Notes: generated from the sequence alone by a model not told the origin. A stretch of 64,000 bases of DNA from Phanerochaete sordida (GCA_019973155.2 BPQB01000102.1:39718-103717), one strand, 5' to 3'. Counted from the first letter of the stretch, positions 1 through 12,062 are shown. Numbers and translations are program-made.

Positions 1-648
1 ATCCGCTTCAAAGCTCCAGTAAGCCTTCTCCACTTTGCATTACTCCATTTCGCTCCTTGAGTGTCAAACTCCTCGTAGCGATCCCGCAAGTCCTCCAGCA
101 TCTTCCAGAGCTTCTGGCGCTGCTCGGAAGGTACTTGTACAGGAAGTCCTTCGTCTTCACGCTGGTCCTCGTAGTTGAGCTTGTTGAGAATGGGCTCGAG
201 GCGAGTGAGGACGGTGTCGAACATGGGGCGAACTTCCTGAATACGAAGGAGGTACTTGGTCTTGTTGAAGTGTAGCTTGTCGAGGGGAGCTTCCTTGACG
301 ACATATTCAGGGCGTGGAGTAGTAGGGGAGAGGCGATCCTCGAGAGGAATGGCTGAGGAGATGCGGTTGATGAGGGATTTCTTGTCGAGCTTGCGCTCTT
401 CAAGAACGAGCTTGGATAGAAGTGTCTTCTCTGCCACCTCGCCAACCCACTCTTCCATCAACTGCTTACACTCTTCAGCAGTCAACGGACGAGTCTTTGG
501 GTGTACAGTCTTCGGCTTGATGACTCGGCGAGGGGCGCAAACTTGAGAGTACATTGCGCGAGTGTTCTTTGAAGGGGTGATACGCTCAAGAAGCGACTTC
601 GACTCGTCCCAGGCAGTGACAGAGTACTTGGAGAGGATCTTAGGCATG
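1..648 (-). CDS. Gag-like or hypothetical retroelement protein, partial (runs off the left edge)
   Basis: An open frame starts at the ATG complementary to 646-648 and runs to the window edge with no stop, about 216 codons. It begins MPKILSKYSVTAWDESKS and is charged, rich in Lys, Glu and Leu, with two helical, probably coiled-coil stretches. No zinc knuckle or enzyme motif is seen in the part available. It lies downstream, on the same strand, of a region with LTR promoter features (TATA box near 1455), so I read it as the N-terminal Gag-like part of an LTR retrotransposon. It could instead be an unrelated hypothetical gene. The frame is intact. Confidence 0.45.
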
Positions 649-1452
649 GCTAGGCAAAAGGCAAAGGTATCAGCATACGTTCCTTGTCAGCAAACGCAGC
701 CGAAAAGGCAAAGAAAGGGTCCAGTAATCTTGCAGAGGGTCGTGCTTGCGTAGGGCTTGCCATCGGTCTGGTCTCTCTCACCAGAGTCCGGAGTAGATCC
801 ATTGAGCGGGCCGGGATCTCTAACAGGTTCCACCCTGCTAGCAAATGGTTTTCGAACGCATATTGCACGCATTCTATATCCGCCAAGCTGCTTACTTGTC
901 TACAGCCATAACAGGCCTCGTAAGGGGACACCACAAGGCTCCCATAACAGCTTGTTGCCTAAGGGCAGCAGATACCACTTTAACGCCTGTGGAGAGGCAA
1001 GGAAGGTTCCTTGGCTTGTGCTCTTTAGCCCAATGGGCATGCTATAGCCACTGTCCTTGAAATCCAAGGCAGATTGGTCCCAACCAGAGAAATGGCCTTT
1101 GCAGCACCAAATCCCAACAACAAGCCTTTGCAGCACTTGCTGTATAGCCCACAGTACCCAAGTAAAGCCCACAGATCCCAAATAAGCCCCCAGAACCCAC
1201 GAGTTAATGGCCTTTTCAGCACCACTAACAGCAAGCAATAGCACGACCCAAAGCAACTGGCAAAGCAAAAGTAACCTACTGCCAAAAGGCAGCAGGCAAG
1301 GTGATAGACTCAACAAACTATCACAGTTCTTACTCACCTAGCTATGGCCTAGGGGAGAGGTCTTGATAGCAAGAGAGGAGTAGTAAGAGCTGAGTGTAAA
1401 GAGGACACAAACGACGTTGTTGAGTCTGGGGTGCAGCCCCCAGACCTCCCTG

Positions 1453-1460
1453 CTTATATA
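1453..1460 (-). promoter_or_regulatory. TATA box of the minus-strand LTR-like promoter
   Basis: TATATAAG reads on the minus strand between the TGASTCA cluster and the pyrimidine-rich leader. Its spacing suits a Pol II core promoter starting near 1425. Confidence 0.4.
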
Positions 1461-1533
1461 CATGCATAGGGGGACCTCAGGGACCCTACATGACCCCTGG
1501 GACTACTACCAAATGGAGTCAGACCGACTGGTC

Positions 1534-1593
1534 TGACTCATCCTGACTCCAGTCTGACTCAGCATGAGTCAGCATGACTCATCTTCTGAGTCA
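1534..1593. promoter_or_regulatory. Five TGASTCA (Gcn4/AP-1-type) boxes
   Basis: Exact TGACTCA or TGAGTCA heptamers occur at 1534-1540, 1555-1561, 1565-1571, 1575-1581 and 1587-1593. This is the consensus bound by fungal Gcn4/CPC1 bZIP factors. The cluster lies 75-140 bp upstream of the minus-strand TATA box, where an enhancer would sit. Confidence 0.5.
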
Positions 1594-1780
1594 GCACGTC
1601 AGGTGACCACTCCAGACCTGGCCTTGCCCATGGTCCAGGCTCTGGTGGGGTCTGGACCTTGTATCTAGACTATCTAGGACGCTTTTGGATACTATCTATA
1701 GATAAGATAACTCTACCACTGATCCCTTGATTATCCTCCACCCATCACATGACTTTCATGTGACCGTGTCAGTCACGTGA

Positions 1781-3220
1781 CCGTGTCTCGGTGTCTAACC
1801 CTTATGAGCATGTCTGAGCGTGTCTACACGTGTCTGCGTGTCTTCTGGGCCTATAAGCGCGTGTATAGGGCGCTTAGGTGTAAATCCGTGACAGTGATGA
1901 GGCTGCGGATCAGGGCATTCACTTGTGGTGTGCATCCAAGTATGCCGGCGCGGTATTTGTGGAGGCCAGGTTCTAGAAGGAAAGTGTTGGAGGCAAGACC
2001 AAGCAGCTAGTATGTTGTGTTTGTTATTGTGGAAGGTGTACTCAACCACTGAGTCGCTCTGGGGCACATACTGGTGGTGGTGGTTGAGCAACTGAGCGTA
2101 TTGAGACGAGGAGTGGCTACTGACCTGGTAGTGATGAATGAGCAACTGAAGGCCCAAGTCTGCCCCATCAGGGTTTATAACTATGCTGATCTGGCGCTAA
2201 TCAGGTCAATGCACAGAGGAAGAACAGAGAAAGCGCTACAAAGGAACGGATAAACCTAGAAGAAAGGAAAGGTGAAAGACAATAAAACAAAGGAATGTTT
2301 CAAAAGGAAGGTGCCACTGAAGTGAGTGGCACCAAGGCCCAGACCGAGTTCATGAGGCCACTGAGGCAAAGAGGTGCCTGCAGCACACACTCCAACAGTG
2401 TCGCATGTCAGGTAGTGGTGAGATGTTGAGCAGGCATGAAGGCTGGATGAGGGAGAAAGTAGAGAGATGCTGTTGCTGGTGCGCTGTTGGCAGCGGGCCC
2501 TTAAGTGCTTCTTCTCAGCAATGCCAATTTCTCCTGCTCTACACTGTAGCAGGCCACTCGAGCTGACCTGCAGGCGAAGTGTAGATCAAAGTAATATAAG
2601 GCATTTGAGTTTGAGCAAACAGGGAGCTATGTGGTGGTGAGAAGAGAAGGCCACTGGCAACCCAATGACGATGCAAGCACCATAGAAACCCTAACCTTAC
2701 CAAATGTCAGCAAGCACAATGAGCAGCTTAGCCAGGCTTTTGCACATGTGTTACATTAGCCATGAGCATGTTGCAATGGGTGTTGTCTTGTAGTGGCTGA
2801 TTATACAGACTAGCAATTGCCCTATACACAGCATGACATGTGGAGAGCACAACAGCAATGGGCAGCAAAGCAGCTATTGGCAGCACGGTCAACATATTTT
2901 CAATCTCAGCTTATTCTCCTCATTGCTAGCTTATCTCTCAGACAAGTAATTCACACTCAGCCTTAAGCTCTTTGCCATTGTTCAGAAAGCCCAATATCTA
3001 ATGAATATTCAAGCCATCTCCTCAGGCCTTTTTTCACTTCTGCGATCTTGCCTTCAAGACTGCCTCCAAAATGCTGCTACTCGTGTGCTGTGCAACTTGC
3101 TGTGCAACTTGCAGTTCTCTCACTTACCCACTCTCCTTTCTACTCAGCTACTGCCCCTTCAGCCTTCGCCAGCACCACTGCTACAACTCTCCTCTCTTTG
3201 ACTGCCCCTCAGCCAGCATC
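1781..3220. other. Non-coding stretch, no gene recognised
   Basis: No open frame here has recognisable content. The sequence is of moderate GC, contains many AGCA/TGCT-rich stretches and is probably old transposon DNA. Confidence 0.4.
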
Positions 3221-3493
3221 ATGGCCAATAGTCAACAAAGCCCCGCCCCAAACATCCAGGCAAGCTTTGCTGATCTAGAGGTGAATGCCAAAAAGTGCAA
3301 AGTTTGCGGCCATACCTACAAAGACAGCAAAACCGAACGGCACCTGAACAAGAAGCGCAAAAATGAAGATCCAGAAGGTATTAAAAAAACGTCATGGTAT
3401 GCGGAGAATGCTTCGATGACCAGAAAGTCAAGTCCAGTACGATTTGTCATGCACATATGCTCTACTCTAGCTAGACCTTGTTATTCGCATTAA
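3221..3493 (+). CDS. Short ORF with a zinc-finger-like N-terminus, possible BED-type fragment
   Basis: This 90-codon frame starts MANSQQSPAPNIQASF. Around residues 26-43 it carries C-x2-C followed by a His and a basic tail (motif KCKVCGHTYKDSKTERHL), recalling the start of a BED zinc finger of hAT-type transposases. The second His expected of a full finger is not clear. An ATG further upstream at 3071 would add a Cys/Leu-rich segment that looks non-coding. The tail after residue 65 has no recognisable content and may be past a lost splice site or break. Most likely a transposase remnant. Confidence 0.3.
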   Translation: MANSQQSPAPNIQASFADLEVNAKKCKVCGHTYKDSKTERHLNKKRKNEDPEGIKKTSWYAENASMTRKSSPVRFVMHICSTLARPCYSH

Positions 3494-4387
3494 CCATCAA
3501 ATAGTCGATTGAGCGGGTAATGCTTTGCCTGCGCCTTCAGTTCAACAAGACCCTCCGCAGCCTCAACAAATCATGCAGGATTCATGCATGATGTCGCTTC
3601 CAGGTTTCTAGTCCCAGGCTGCACAGGTATGATCTCATAAGCATATAGTATTCTTCTGTGCCTCCAGGACTCGAATATGTACTGCAATTGAGGTGTTGAT
3701 GATTAATCTCAGCTATCGCAGTGCTATACACACAACAGCTGTCTGGTCCACAGTTAATCAGGTGTCTGCATGTGTGGGTGCTTTCCAATGGCCCAGATTG
3801 CAGCTGGCAAGCCTGTATTACTTTTAACATAGTGATTTCTTTAGCAAGCCCTGCTTCCGAGACTACACTACTAGCAGCCACAAAAAATTGCTTCACAAGG
3901 ATTGACAGCTTCCATTTACCTTCTATACCAGTACATACTACTCATTACTGTCTTCTATGTTAGCTCAAAGGGTTAGACTCTGTACAGCAATGAAACTGTA
4001 TGGTATAAGATTGTGTTCCTGAGCTGAGCTTTTGCGCCTAGAGATATTTATAGTTTGCATATATATTAGCGGATGTCATTCTACCATTCTAGTACCATAA
4101 TCTGATTCCATTGTATAGCTTTAAAACAAGCCCTTACTCGTCACAAACGCCCCAGAAGCCAAGGAGATATGATAACATGAATGCAGTGTTTCTCCTGCTT
4201 AAAAGCCCAATAATACTGCCTTAGCACCACAATGGGATGTAGAGATGATTCAGAACTTCCTGTCCATGTTTTTTGATGTGCATTTATAACTTCAGAGCTG
4301 AAATAGCACATTGGTCCCCTGTATATTTCTTATTTTGAGCAGAATCCTTCGAGTAAATATTGAAAATATCAGAGCATATTCTTTAGT
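3494..4387. other. AT-rich non-coding stretch
   Basis: I see no coding frame with recognisable content and no clear repeat ends. It precedes the TACCC-rich stretch and the decayed LINE. Confidence 0.4.
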
Positions 4388-4419
4388 GAAGGGTACACCA
4401 GGGGTATGGCGGGTTTTTA

Positions 4420-4493
4420 TGCTCCTACCCGTACCCCTACCCCCCAGTACCCTTACCCGTAACCCCTGCGGGTTACCCCTACCCCTGTTTTTT
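4420..4493. repeat. TACCC-rich degenerate repeat with a small palindrome
   Basis: About eight TACCC units occur in some 70 bp. At 4459-4476 is a perfect hairpin: GTAACCC, loop CTGC, GGGTTAC. It directly precedes the 5'-truncated LINE. It resembles telomere-type short repeats but is not a regular (TTAGGG)n array. Confidence 0.45.
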
Positions 4494-4539
4494 ACTAGAT
4501 GTCGTCCCATGGACACGCCCGCGCAAGCACTCTGCTAAC

Positions 4540-7500
4540 ATGGCGTTACGCGACGCCAGCGGCGCGCTGATCACTGATCCCGCCCGGCTTGCTGCACTGC
4601 TCCAGGAGCAATTCACACCGTCCGCGGTGCGCACCGTGAACGAATTGTTCCTGGCCGATATGCCCATTCGGAAGCCTTTTGGGCGCACTAGTGTTAGCCG
4701 TATGCAGGTGCTGGAGGCCCTCGAGCTCACCAGCAATTCCTCGGCGCCTGAGCCGAACCACGTCAACTGGTTCTGGCTCAAGTGTATTCTGCGCAATGAT
4801 AACAAGCTTCGTGACGGTGACGGCAACGTCACGCGCGACATCATTCCTATCCTGGGCAAGGTTGTTGCCTTGTTCGAGGTGTGCGTGCGCCTGGGCATGT
4901 TTCCATGGCTCTTCAAAGAGTTCCGCACAGTCGTGATTCCTAAGCCACATAAACCAGACTACACGGTCCCGAAGGCGTATCGCCCCATTGTGCTCCTGAA
5001 CTGCCTCGGCAAGCTCTTTGAAAAGATCTTGGCGAGGCAGATGCAGGCCCTTGCCCAGGCCGCTGGTGTCATGCACCCGGCACAGTTTGGGGGCATGATG
5101 CAGCATAGCACCATGAATGCTGGCGTGTGCCTGGTTCACAACATCAAGGAAGCGTGAAACCAGGGCCTGGAGAGCACAATTTTCCTGCTCGATGTTGCGC
5201 AGTTGTTCCCCTCGGTGAACCACTGCATGCTGTGCGAGATTCTGCGGTGCCAAGGCTTTAGCCTGTTCCTGGTGCGCTTCTTGGAAGATTACCTCGCGAA
5301 TCGCAGCACCACCTTTCTCTTTAATGGCTTCAAGACCGCGTCTGCGCCGTTGAGCACAGAGGTTGGGCAGGGCTCTGCTCTGAGTCCGGTTCTCACAAAT
5401 CTTTACCTCGCGCCCGTGCTCCGCGTTGTTGAGGTTCACCTCAATGCTGAGTTTCCGAGCGTGACCTTGCAGTTCTACGTAGATGACGGACTCATTCACG
5501 TGTTCTCCAGGAAGGCCGAGGTGCCCGCCCACCTTACTATGGCCGAGGTCAACAAGGGCAAGCTCAAGATGGCCATCGAGGTCATGATCTGCATGCTCCT
5601 GCGCGTGGGCCTCTCCATTGAGGCTGACAAGATTGAGCTGATGTACTTCAGAGCCAGTGCTGCCCCTTGGCGTAGACAACCGGGCGACGATCCCTAGGGC
5701 CCGCTGGTCATGGTGCGGTCCCCCGGTGGTGAGGTCCGGTACCTCGGCTTCTTACTCGACTCTCAGCTGTCCTTCCAGGCGCACATCCGGCACTATGCTA
5801 ATAGGGTGTGCAGCACAGTCGCCAGCCTGAAGCTGCTGGGCAACTCGGTGCGGGGCCTCGGTCCGAAAGACAAGCGGCGCCTGTACATTGTGAACGTGCT
5901 ACCCATCATGTGCTATGGCGCGCAGCTGTGGTGGAACCTGTAGTGGGCATGAAAAGTGTATGCCGCTACTACTTTGCAAAAGGCCCAGTCGCGCGCGGCG
6001 TGCTGGATTTCTGGTGCGTTCCGCACCACGCCCATTGGCGCGCTCAACATCGCCGCCGGCCTGCTCCCCGTTTGGGTCCAAATCAACAAGTTCCTGCGCC
6101 GGGCGTGCTTGCGTGTGCACACGCTGCACCGCGGGCACCCGCTGCGTGCGTACCTCCCAAATGTCTGGGCCCCCAACGGCCAGAACATCAACCCGCAGAT
6201 ATACCTGCACAATCGCCACCGGGCCAAGTGGGATCACGGCTTCATCTGGAAAAACCCCATATGTTAATTAGGTGTATTCAAAAGATAAGCCCATGCTAAC
6301 TGCTTCATCAACATTTTACAGATTAATTCATAGTTAAACCCACTTTTTAATTGCTTTCCCTCTATTTGGCTATTTTTTGTACAGCATTTCCATGTTATAG
6401 AACTACTATTTACCTAATCATCTTTTTTTAGCTATTTGACATAAGATAGATCAAGTAGTGATGAAATAGGATCAAATAGATCAAATAGAAACAAATTAGA
6501 GCATAAAATTAGGGTACAATTGGGGCACAATTAGTATCTGCTACGGCATGAAATATCTCTCTACATCTATTTCCATATTTACCTCTAAATAGTACTAATT
6601 AGCCGTGGAGGTTTTTGCAGATGACTTCCTGCTCAGCAATATCGACATGCCACCCCACCGCCCTCCGCGGCACAAGGGTGATCGTGCGACGCCCCTGACG
6701 TGGGTTCATGAAGCCTATTTTGCGATGTCGGAGTGGTTCAACGCAACCACGCCGCTCGCCATTCCTGGCTTCCAGCTCATCAACCAGCCGCTTGACCGCA
6801 GGTGGCTCGAGCTCAACTTCTTGCATCCTGCGGAGCGGGCTCGCATTCCGAAGAAAAACCCTGCGGATCACGACTTTGTGCGGTGGTTCGAGCAGGAATA
6901 TGCCCCGCTCACCACGGCCGCCATCCAGAATCTGTTGTCGCTGACGTTGGTGACTGATGGTTCTGCAGTTATCTCTCCGCGGGCTGCTCCTGCAGTGCAG
7001 TGCCAGACCCCTAATCTTGCCCCTCGCCCCGCTACGGGTGCTGGTTGGTATTCGCGGTTACGGGGCGCTCGCTAGAGTAGACAGAAATAATGCGGGAATG
7101 CTCAGTTCTTCTGTCGTCGTGCGAAGAGAACTGGGGACTACGGGCGCCTCGCGTCGGTGGCTTGAGCCGCGTTGGGCTTACATAATACGAACTGTACAGG
7201 TGCATCAGGATCGCCTCGTGGCCAGCGATAAGTCTTAATAAGGAAAGCCGAAACGATAGCGTCCATGCCAGATGAACACAAAATTACAACAGTTGGGCGG
7301 TCTGGCGGGCTTCCATGCCATTGCTGTCTATTGTGGAGGGGCCGCAGGGCATGCGAGGTGGCAACCGTGTTTGATGCAGAGATGGCAGCCCTGAATCGGG
7401 GCACTGCAGCCCTCTTCCATGAGTGGGAGGCATGGACGAGCGACCCATGCAATACAGCGGCTCGTGCGGCCGATGACTACGAATTCACGTGGAACGTTTT

Positions 7501-8185
7501 CGTGGATAACGTCGCCGCGGCCAATGCCATTTTTGCATGCCGTAACGGACCTTCTGCCATGCATTCGATTCTGGCTTCGCAGCACATCAAAGTCTTTCTC
7601 GATCGGCACCCGCGCCACTATGTGCGGGTTTTCTAGGTCCCCTCTCATGTGCACGCCCGCAGCTGCAACACGCACGTCACGCGGCTCAATGAGCATGTCG
7701 ACCGGCTGGCCGGCGCTGCTGCCAAGGACCCTGACCAACCGTCCACAGTGAGCTGGGCTTTCGCGCGGGCTGCTGTCACAGTCTTCGCTGCCGCCTCCTG
7801 GCAGCGGATGATGAAGGACCAAACGTACCGGGGGCACTTGAACCTCATCAAGCAGGCTGAGCACCGCCTCATTGTCCCCTCCTCCCGCCACCACCTGCTC
7901 AGCAAGTTTGGTGACAGTCCCCACAAGTATGCGCACCTTACTCGGTTCATCTCTGGGCACTGGCTGTCTGGCGAGTTCCGGGCCAAGTTCAACCGCAACG
8001 GCTCGCAGAAGTGCTTGTGCAATGGCGCCGCCGAGACCCGTGCGCACACGCTCTATGAGTGCCCGTACTGGGTTCACCCAAAATCGCTCCCCTTGCCGCC
8101 CGCACGGCGGATTGAACTTGAAGAGGCCGGCAAGCAGCTTCAGCTCCAAGCGGAAGAGCAGCATTTGCAAAAACCCATTCTGTGA
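4540..8185 (+). pseudogene. Decayed non-LTR (LINE) retrotransposon: reverse transcriptase plus RNase H
   Basis: One frame from 4540 to 6267 reads as a reverse transcriptase. It shows the AYRPIVLLN motif near 4975, the LDVAQLFPSVNH block near 5190, GQGSALSPVL near 5370 and the catalytic FYVDDG near 5473. It is broken by stops at 5155 (TGA), 5695 (TAG), 5941 (TAG) and 5950 (TGA). After a MITE-like insertion, the region 6605-8185 gives a thumb-like part, an RNase H domain (VTDGSA near 6950, AEMAALNR near 7385, a VFVDN block near 7499, and a final His...Asp-Ala-Ala-like region near 7650-7720 after a TAG at 7634) and a C-terminal Cys-rich tail (CLCNG...ETRAHTLYECPYW). No endonuclease domain is seen upstream, so the copy is also 5'-truncated, as is usual for LINEs. 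Confidence 0.85.
6243..6623. mobile_element. MITE-like insertion in the LINE, copy 1
   Basis: An AT-rich block of about 380 bp interrupts the LINE between RT and RNase H. Its ends are imperfect inverted repeats: CATCTGGAAAAACCCCATAT at the left, and CATCTGCAAAAACCTCCACG on the reverse strand at the right. Both continue into TTAATTAG or CTAATTAG. There is no coding capacity, and base composition differs sharply from the GC-rich LINE around it. No clear target duplication is visible. Confidence 0.55.
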
Positions 8186-8494
8186 ATCCACACAAATGAG
8201 TACTCATTAGCACTCATAAGCCCAGAGTGAGCACAAATAGCAAAATTAGCAGAATAACAAAAGGACTATAGCTAATTAGTGCTAATTAGCTGCTATGTGA
8301 CTGCTATTGTTTGCTATTTCGTTGCTAATAACTTCTGTATTGCATTGCTAAGCTTAAAGGGCACAGTTTAGCAGTAAATTATACATATTAGCAACAAATT
8401 AACACCAAATTAGCAACTTTTAGCGGAATTAGCAAAAATTGTAATGTTAGCAATTCATTCACGCTAATTTACAGAATGGGTTTTTTGCAGATGC
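8161..8494. mobile_element. MITE-like insertion at the LINE end, copy 2
   Basis: An AT-rich block of about 334 bp whose ends match as inverted repeats: GCATTTGCAAAAACCCATTC at the left, GCATCTGCAAAAAACCCATT reading in from the right. The interior is full of TTAGCAA/GCTAATT motifs on both strands, like subterminal transposase-binding repeats. It shares its terminal CATCTGCAAAAAC motif with the insertion at 6243-6623, so the two look like one family. Confidence 0.55.
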
Positions 8495-11407
8495 TTCCCC
8501 CTGGCTTTATAGCCTTACTTACCAAGGCAGAGATTTCGGTTGCCAACCTGATCCGTCACAAATTGCCCACTCAGTCCGCTGCTTTTGTGCCAAACGCAGT
8601 ATCCACTTGGTTCAGCAACAGCGAACTGACCGACACTTCTGAAGCTCTCGAAACAAAACCTTTACCTTCCTCTGCATTCATTCAGAAGCTTTGCAATGCA
8701 TTCGGACAAGCATGGTTTGACAGAGCTCTCTTGGTAGCAGATCACCACTACAAAAGTTCTTGGATGCCTCTGTACATAGTGCAGTAGTGGGTCAAAATGG
8801 GCCGGGTCCTTCGCAAGCAGGCACAGTGACAGCAAGCACACCAATGGCTTGCGCAGCACGGTCAGAACTCCGCCACATCCCCTGCCAATGAAGCACGCAC
8901 CATGCTCCATACACTTGCATGAGACGCTAGTGTTCGTGCCTTGGGAGCGCTGTCAACAACTGCGGCTCTCCGTCCTCTCTTGTCAGATGGGCTTCTCGAT
9001 GACAAGATCATCAACATGGGCATGGCTCACCTGGCAAGTCGCATTGACCTCGATCCCAAGCTCGCCTCGAAGGTTGCCGCTGCTCGTCTCAAATATGCCT
9101 ACAAGAAGAACCTGTATAGGGGTCAATCAGGAAGAGTTCTGTCAAAATACAAGGCCCTCATCAAGGAAGGAAACTGAACGCACCTCTACTTCCCCACTCA
9201 TGTGCACGGCAACCACTGGGCCATGTACAAAATCAACTTCGTGCGGAAAGAAGTCTGTCATGCAAACTCCTGCAGCCACCTGGGAAGCTCTTGCCACAAC
9301 TTCTCAAAGTGCGTCATAGCATGGCTCATGGCAGAGTTCAAGGGCAACGTTGTCAATAGAGAAGACAGCTTGCCTCACGGAATCCGGCCATCCCATGACG
9401 TGTCCTCTTGCAGAATCTATGCTATCAATGTCGCTGCCCATCACCTCTTTGAAGATTTGCTCATCTTGTCAAAGACCCAGCGCGCAGAGCGCATGAAGTA
9501 CTTTGTAGAGTTCACCTTGGCACATAATTCCTATGTGAGTTGAACCGTTGCTTTTAGGCGCAGCTTATAGGCTTACCTCACGCCCTTCAGGAGACGTCCA
9601 GGGCATCGGGCCCGACTATCAACTATGCAATGCTTAGCTCTGAAGATCTAGAGCTTGCTTGTGACTACAACTTTGGCGAGCTATCTGTCAATACTGACTC
9701 CTGGGACAATCAACCAGAAGACTTCGATATGGATCTGGAGAACGCACACTTTCCTGGGTACCCTCCTCACAGCTCAAGCCCTGGATACATTGCAGCTGAA
9801 GATTCAGATCCTGGCGATCTCAAAGATGCTCTGCTTGAATCTGCACGCTATCAAGAGCTCACCAACAAGGACTTTGACTTACCTGATGCGTTGAACCTCT
9901 CTGGCAGTACCTCATTGGCTAGATCTGCATCCCTGAAGAACCAGCCAATCATCTTGTTCTTCCGGAAGCTCACAAAAACAAGAAGACGGCACGGCAACAC
10001 ACCCTGACGCTTAAGATTGCGGAGCGCCACGCCAAAATTGAAGCTCTGGAGAAGTACCACCAGGAGCAGAAGAAGGAGGAGACCGCGGAGAAGAACCAGC
10101 TGTACAAGCAGGCTAGCCGGAAACACAAGAAAGAGCAGGAGATTGAGGATGGGATACGCCTTCCTGGCGGCTCGCTTCCAAAAAAGCGGAACGTCAGTCA
10201 TTTCTGTGCATAGGGCACATTAAGTCAATGCTCACGGTTACATCTACCATCAGATTGTCACCCTTGATGCCATCAATTATGGCAGTGCAAACTACGATAT
10301 CGCCAGGCAGTCACATCCACGGTGTCTCTATCTAGAAGGGATCTGTGAGCTCAACCATCTTCGGAACAGAAGTGGACGAAAGCCACCGAAGAAGAATACT
10401 TCCTACAAGAACGTCAACTGGCAAGTTCCTGAGCTATGGGCTGATATCGACTGCATTGCCCGTCAGCTTGGTATGCATCCCTGGAACCCTACCAAAATTG
10501 TGCGACAGCTCCAGCAGTGGGACCCCACTTGGTACAGAAAGCTTCAGCACCAAAGGCTTTCGGATTGGCGAGATCCTGTGTATTCAGACCGCCTTGTCTA
10601 GCACAGCTGGGTTACCAAACACGTAGAGGCACTGGGAGATGCATGAGGCAAGACTACGCAGTTTGGAGCTTTGGTGAGATTGCACCATTGTCAAATTACT
10701 CACATGCTGACATGGAATTTTGCAGTCTACTCACCCCAACCTGCTCAAGAGCATCACGAAAATGCTTGAGAACCTGCGTGATAGCAAGGTTGCACTCAAC
10801 ATCGTGGTGATTCAAGGCCTAGTGATTGGCTGCATCACTCATGGCACACCAGAGGTCTTCGAACGTGTCGACTGGTTGGGAAACCGCTTCCACTGCTCTG
10901 AGTCCTGGCTACAACGGTTCCTGAAGCATCATCTACGCTGGCCATTGCAGTGTGGAACTCAAGCTGGACAGAAGATCCCACTCGGCGCACCTGTACAGCT
11001 CACCAACGTGTTCCTTCGCTTGGCCGCAACAATTCATAACCAGAAAATCCCTGCAGAGTGTGTTGTCAACTCTGATCAAACGAACATGCGGTACTCCAGC
11101 ACTCCCTCCACAACCTATGCACTGATAGGCTCAAATCAAGTTGCAATCGTTGGAACCGGCAAGAAGCACGCCTTCACGCTCAATATGGGAGTCTTGATGA
11201 GCAGGGAGGTCCTCCCATTTCAGGCAATATTTCAAGGCACGACACAGCATCCCCTTCTTCGGTCTTCTGCTCAGCTATATGCCGAGGTGGAGAAGCTGGG
11301 TTTCTGCCTTGAATTCAGCCAGACTGACACATATTGGGCGACAGAGCGCACTATGCTTCTTTATGCTGAGCATATTCTGGTCCCCTATTTCAAACGCCAG
11401 AAGCAAC

Positions 11408-11412
11408 ACCTT
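11408..11412. repeat. Target-site duplication ACCTT (left copy)
   Basis: Matches 12063-12067 exactly. The two copies flank the solo LTR. Confidence 0.85.
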
Positions 11413-12062
11413 TGTTGCGGATTGAGGGTACAAACGCCGCACGAAGGACAACAAACGAGGAGTGCGACGATGAGGCGCGGCAGAGCGAGTCACACAGCAA
11501 ACGCACAACTTATTCAGCTGTTCGTATTGACCAAGATAACATCAGCGGTGTATTCTAAGTTACAAACCAGGACTAACCTGTTTGTATTGACCAAGAGGTC
11601 GAGATGCCGGACAGGCTACAGGAGTGAGGGTATATATACTACAGGGGGCAGCACACAGACCAGGCAATCATGTGATGTGAAGGTCGCGCGCGTTTCAGGG
11701 TGCTTGGGATCAAGAGGCGAAACAGGTCGGAGATGCATCAGCGAGGCTGAGTATTCCGGGCCTTTTGGCAAGGCTGCGTCCGGGGAGTCATCAGGCATGA
11801 TTGACTTGGCCCGAGGGGATCATGAGGCTACGCGCAGGGCCCTGGGGCTGTTCTGACATGTAATGGACTGGTAGTGATGCGCGTCAGGGGCGCTGGCGTC
11901 TGAGATGTGATGCGCCATCAGGAGCGCTGGCGCCTGGGCCAAGCGCGTGCCCTGGGCAGCTATGACTCTGGATGCATCGAGGGCTGCTCGAGCACTGGAT
12001 TAAACCAGGGAAAATTGCAATAAATTGGCGAAAAATAGGGCAGGACTGCCATATTCATGACA
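11413..12062 (-). mobile_element. Solo LTR inside the DDE transposase
   Basis: This 650-bp block starts TGTTGCGGATT and ends CATGACA, so it has TG...CA ends. It is flanked by a perfect 5-bp duplication ACCTT (11408-11412 and 12063-12067). A TATATATA-type box near 11630 reads on the minus strand and gives the orientation. If the block and one ACCTT are ignored, the transposase frame runs on unbroken (KQHL followed by GLLDDQRCIW), which confirms both ends. No internal retroelement genes remain. Confidence 0.85.

Larger units (their letters stand above)
780..1780 (-). mobile_element. LTR-like 5' region of a minus-strand retroelement
   Basis: Read on the minus strand, this stretch holds a cluster of TGASTCA boxes (1534-1593), then a TATATAAG box (complement of 1453-1460), then a pyrimidine-rich leader ending in a GTGAGT splice-donor-like sequence near 1340, then the Gag-like ORF. 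That order fits U3, R, U5 and leader. I could not fix TG...CA ends or a target duplication, so the limits are approximate. Confidence 0.35.

Noticed and set aside
4546..5679. 377-codon minus-strand frame without stops
   Set aside because: It lies opposite the reverse-transcriptase frame and contains no known motif.
7328..8191. 287-codon minus-strand frame
   Set aside because: Opposite the LINE RNase H region and a shadow of it.
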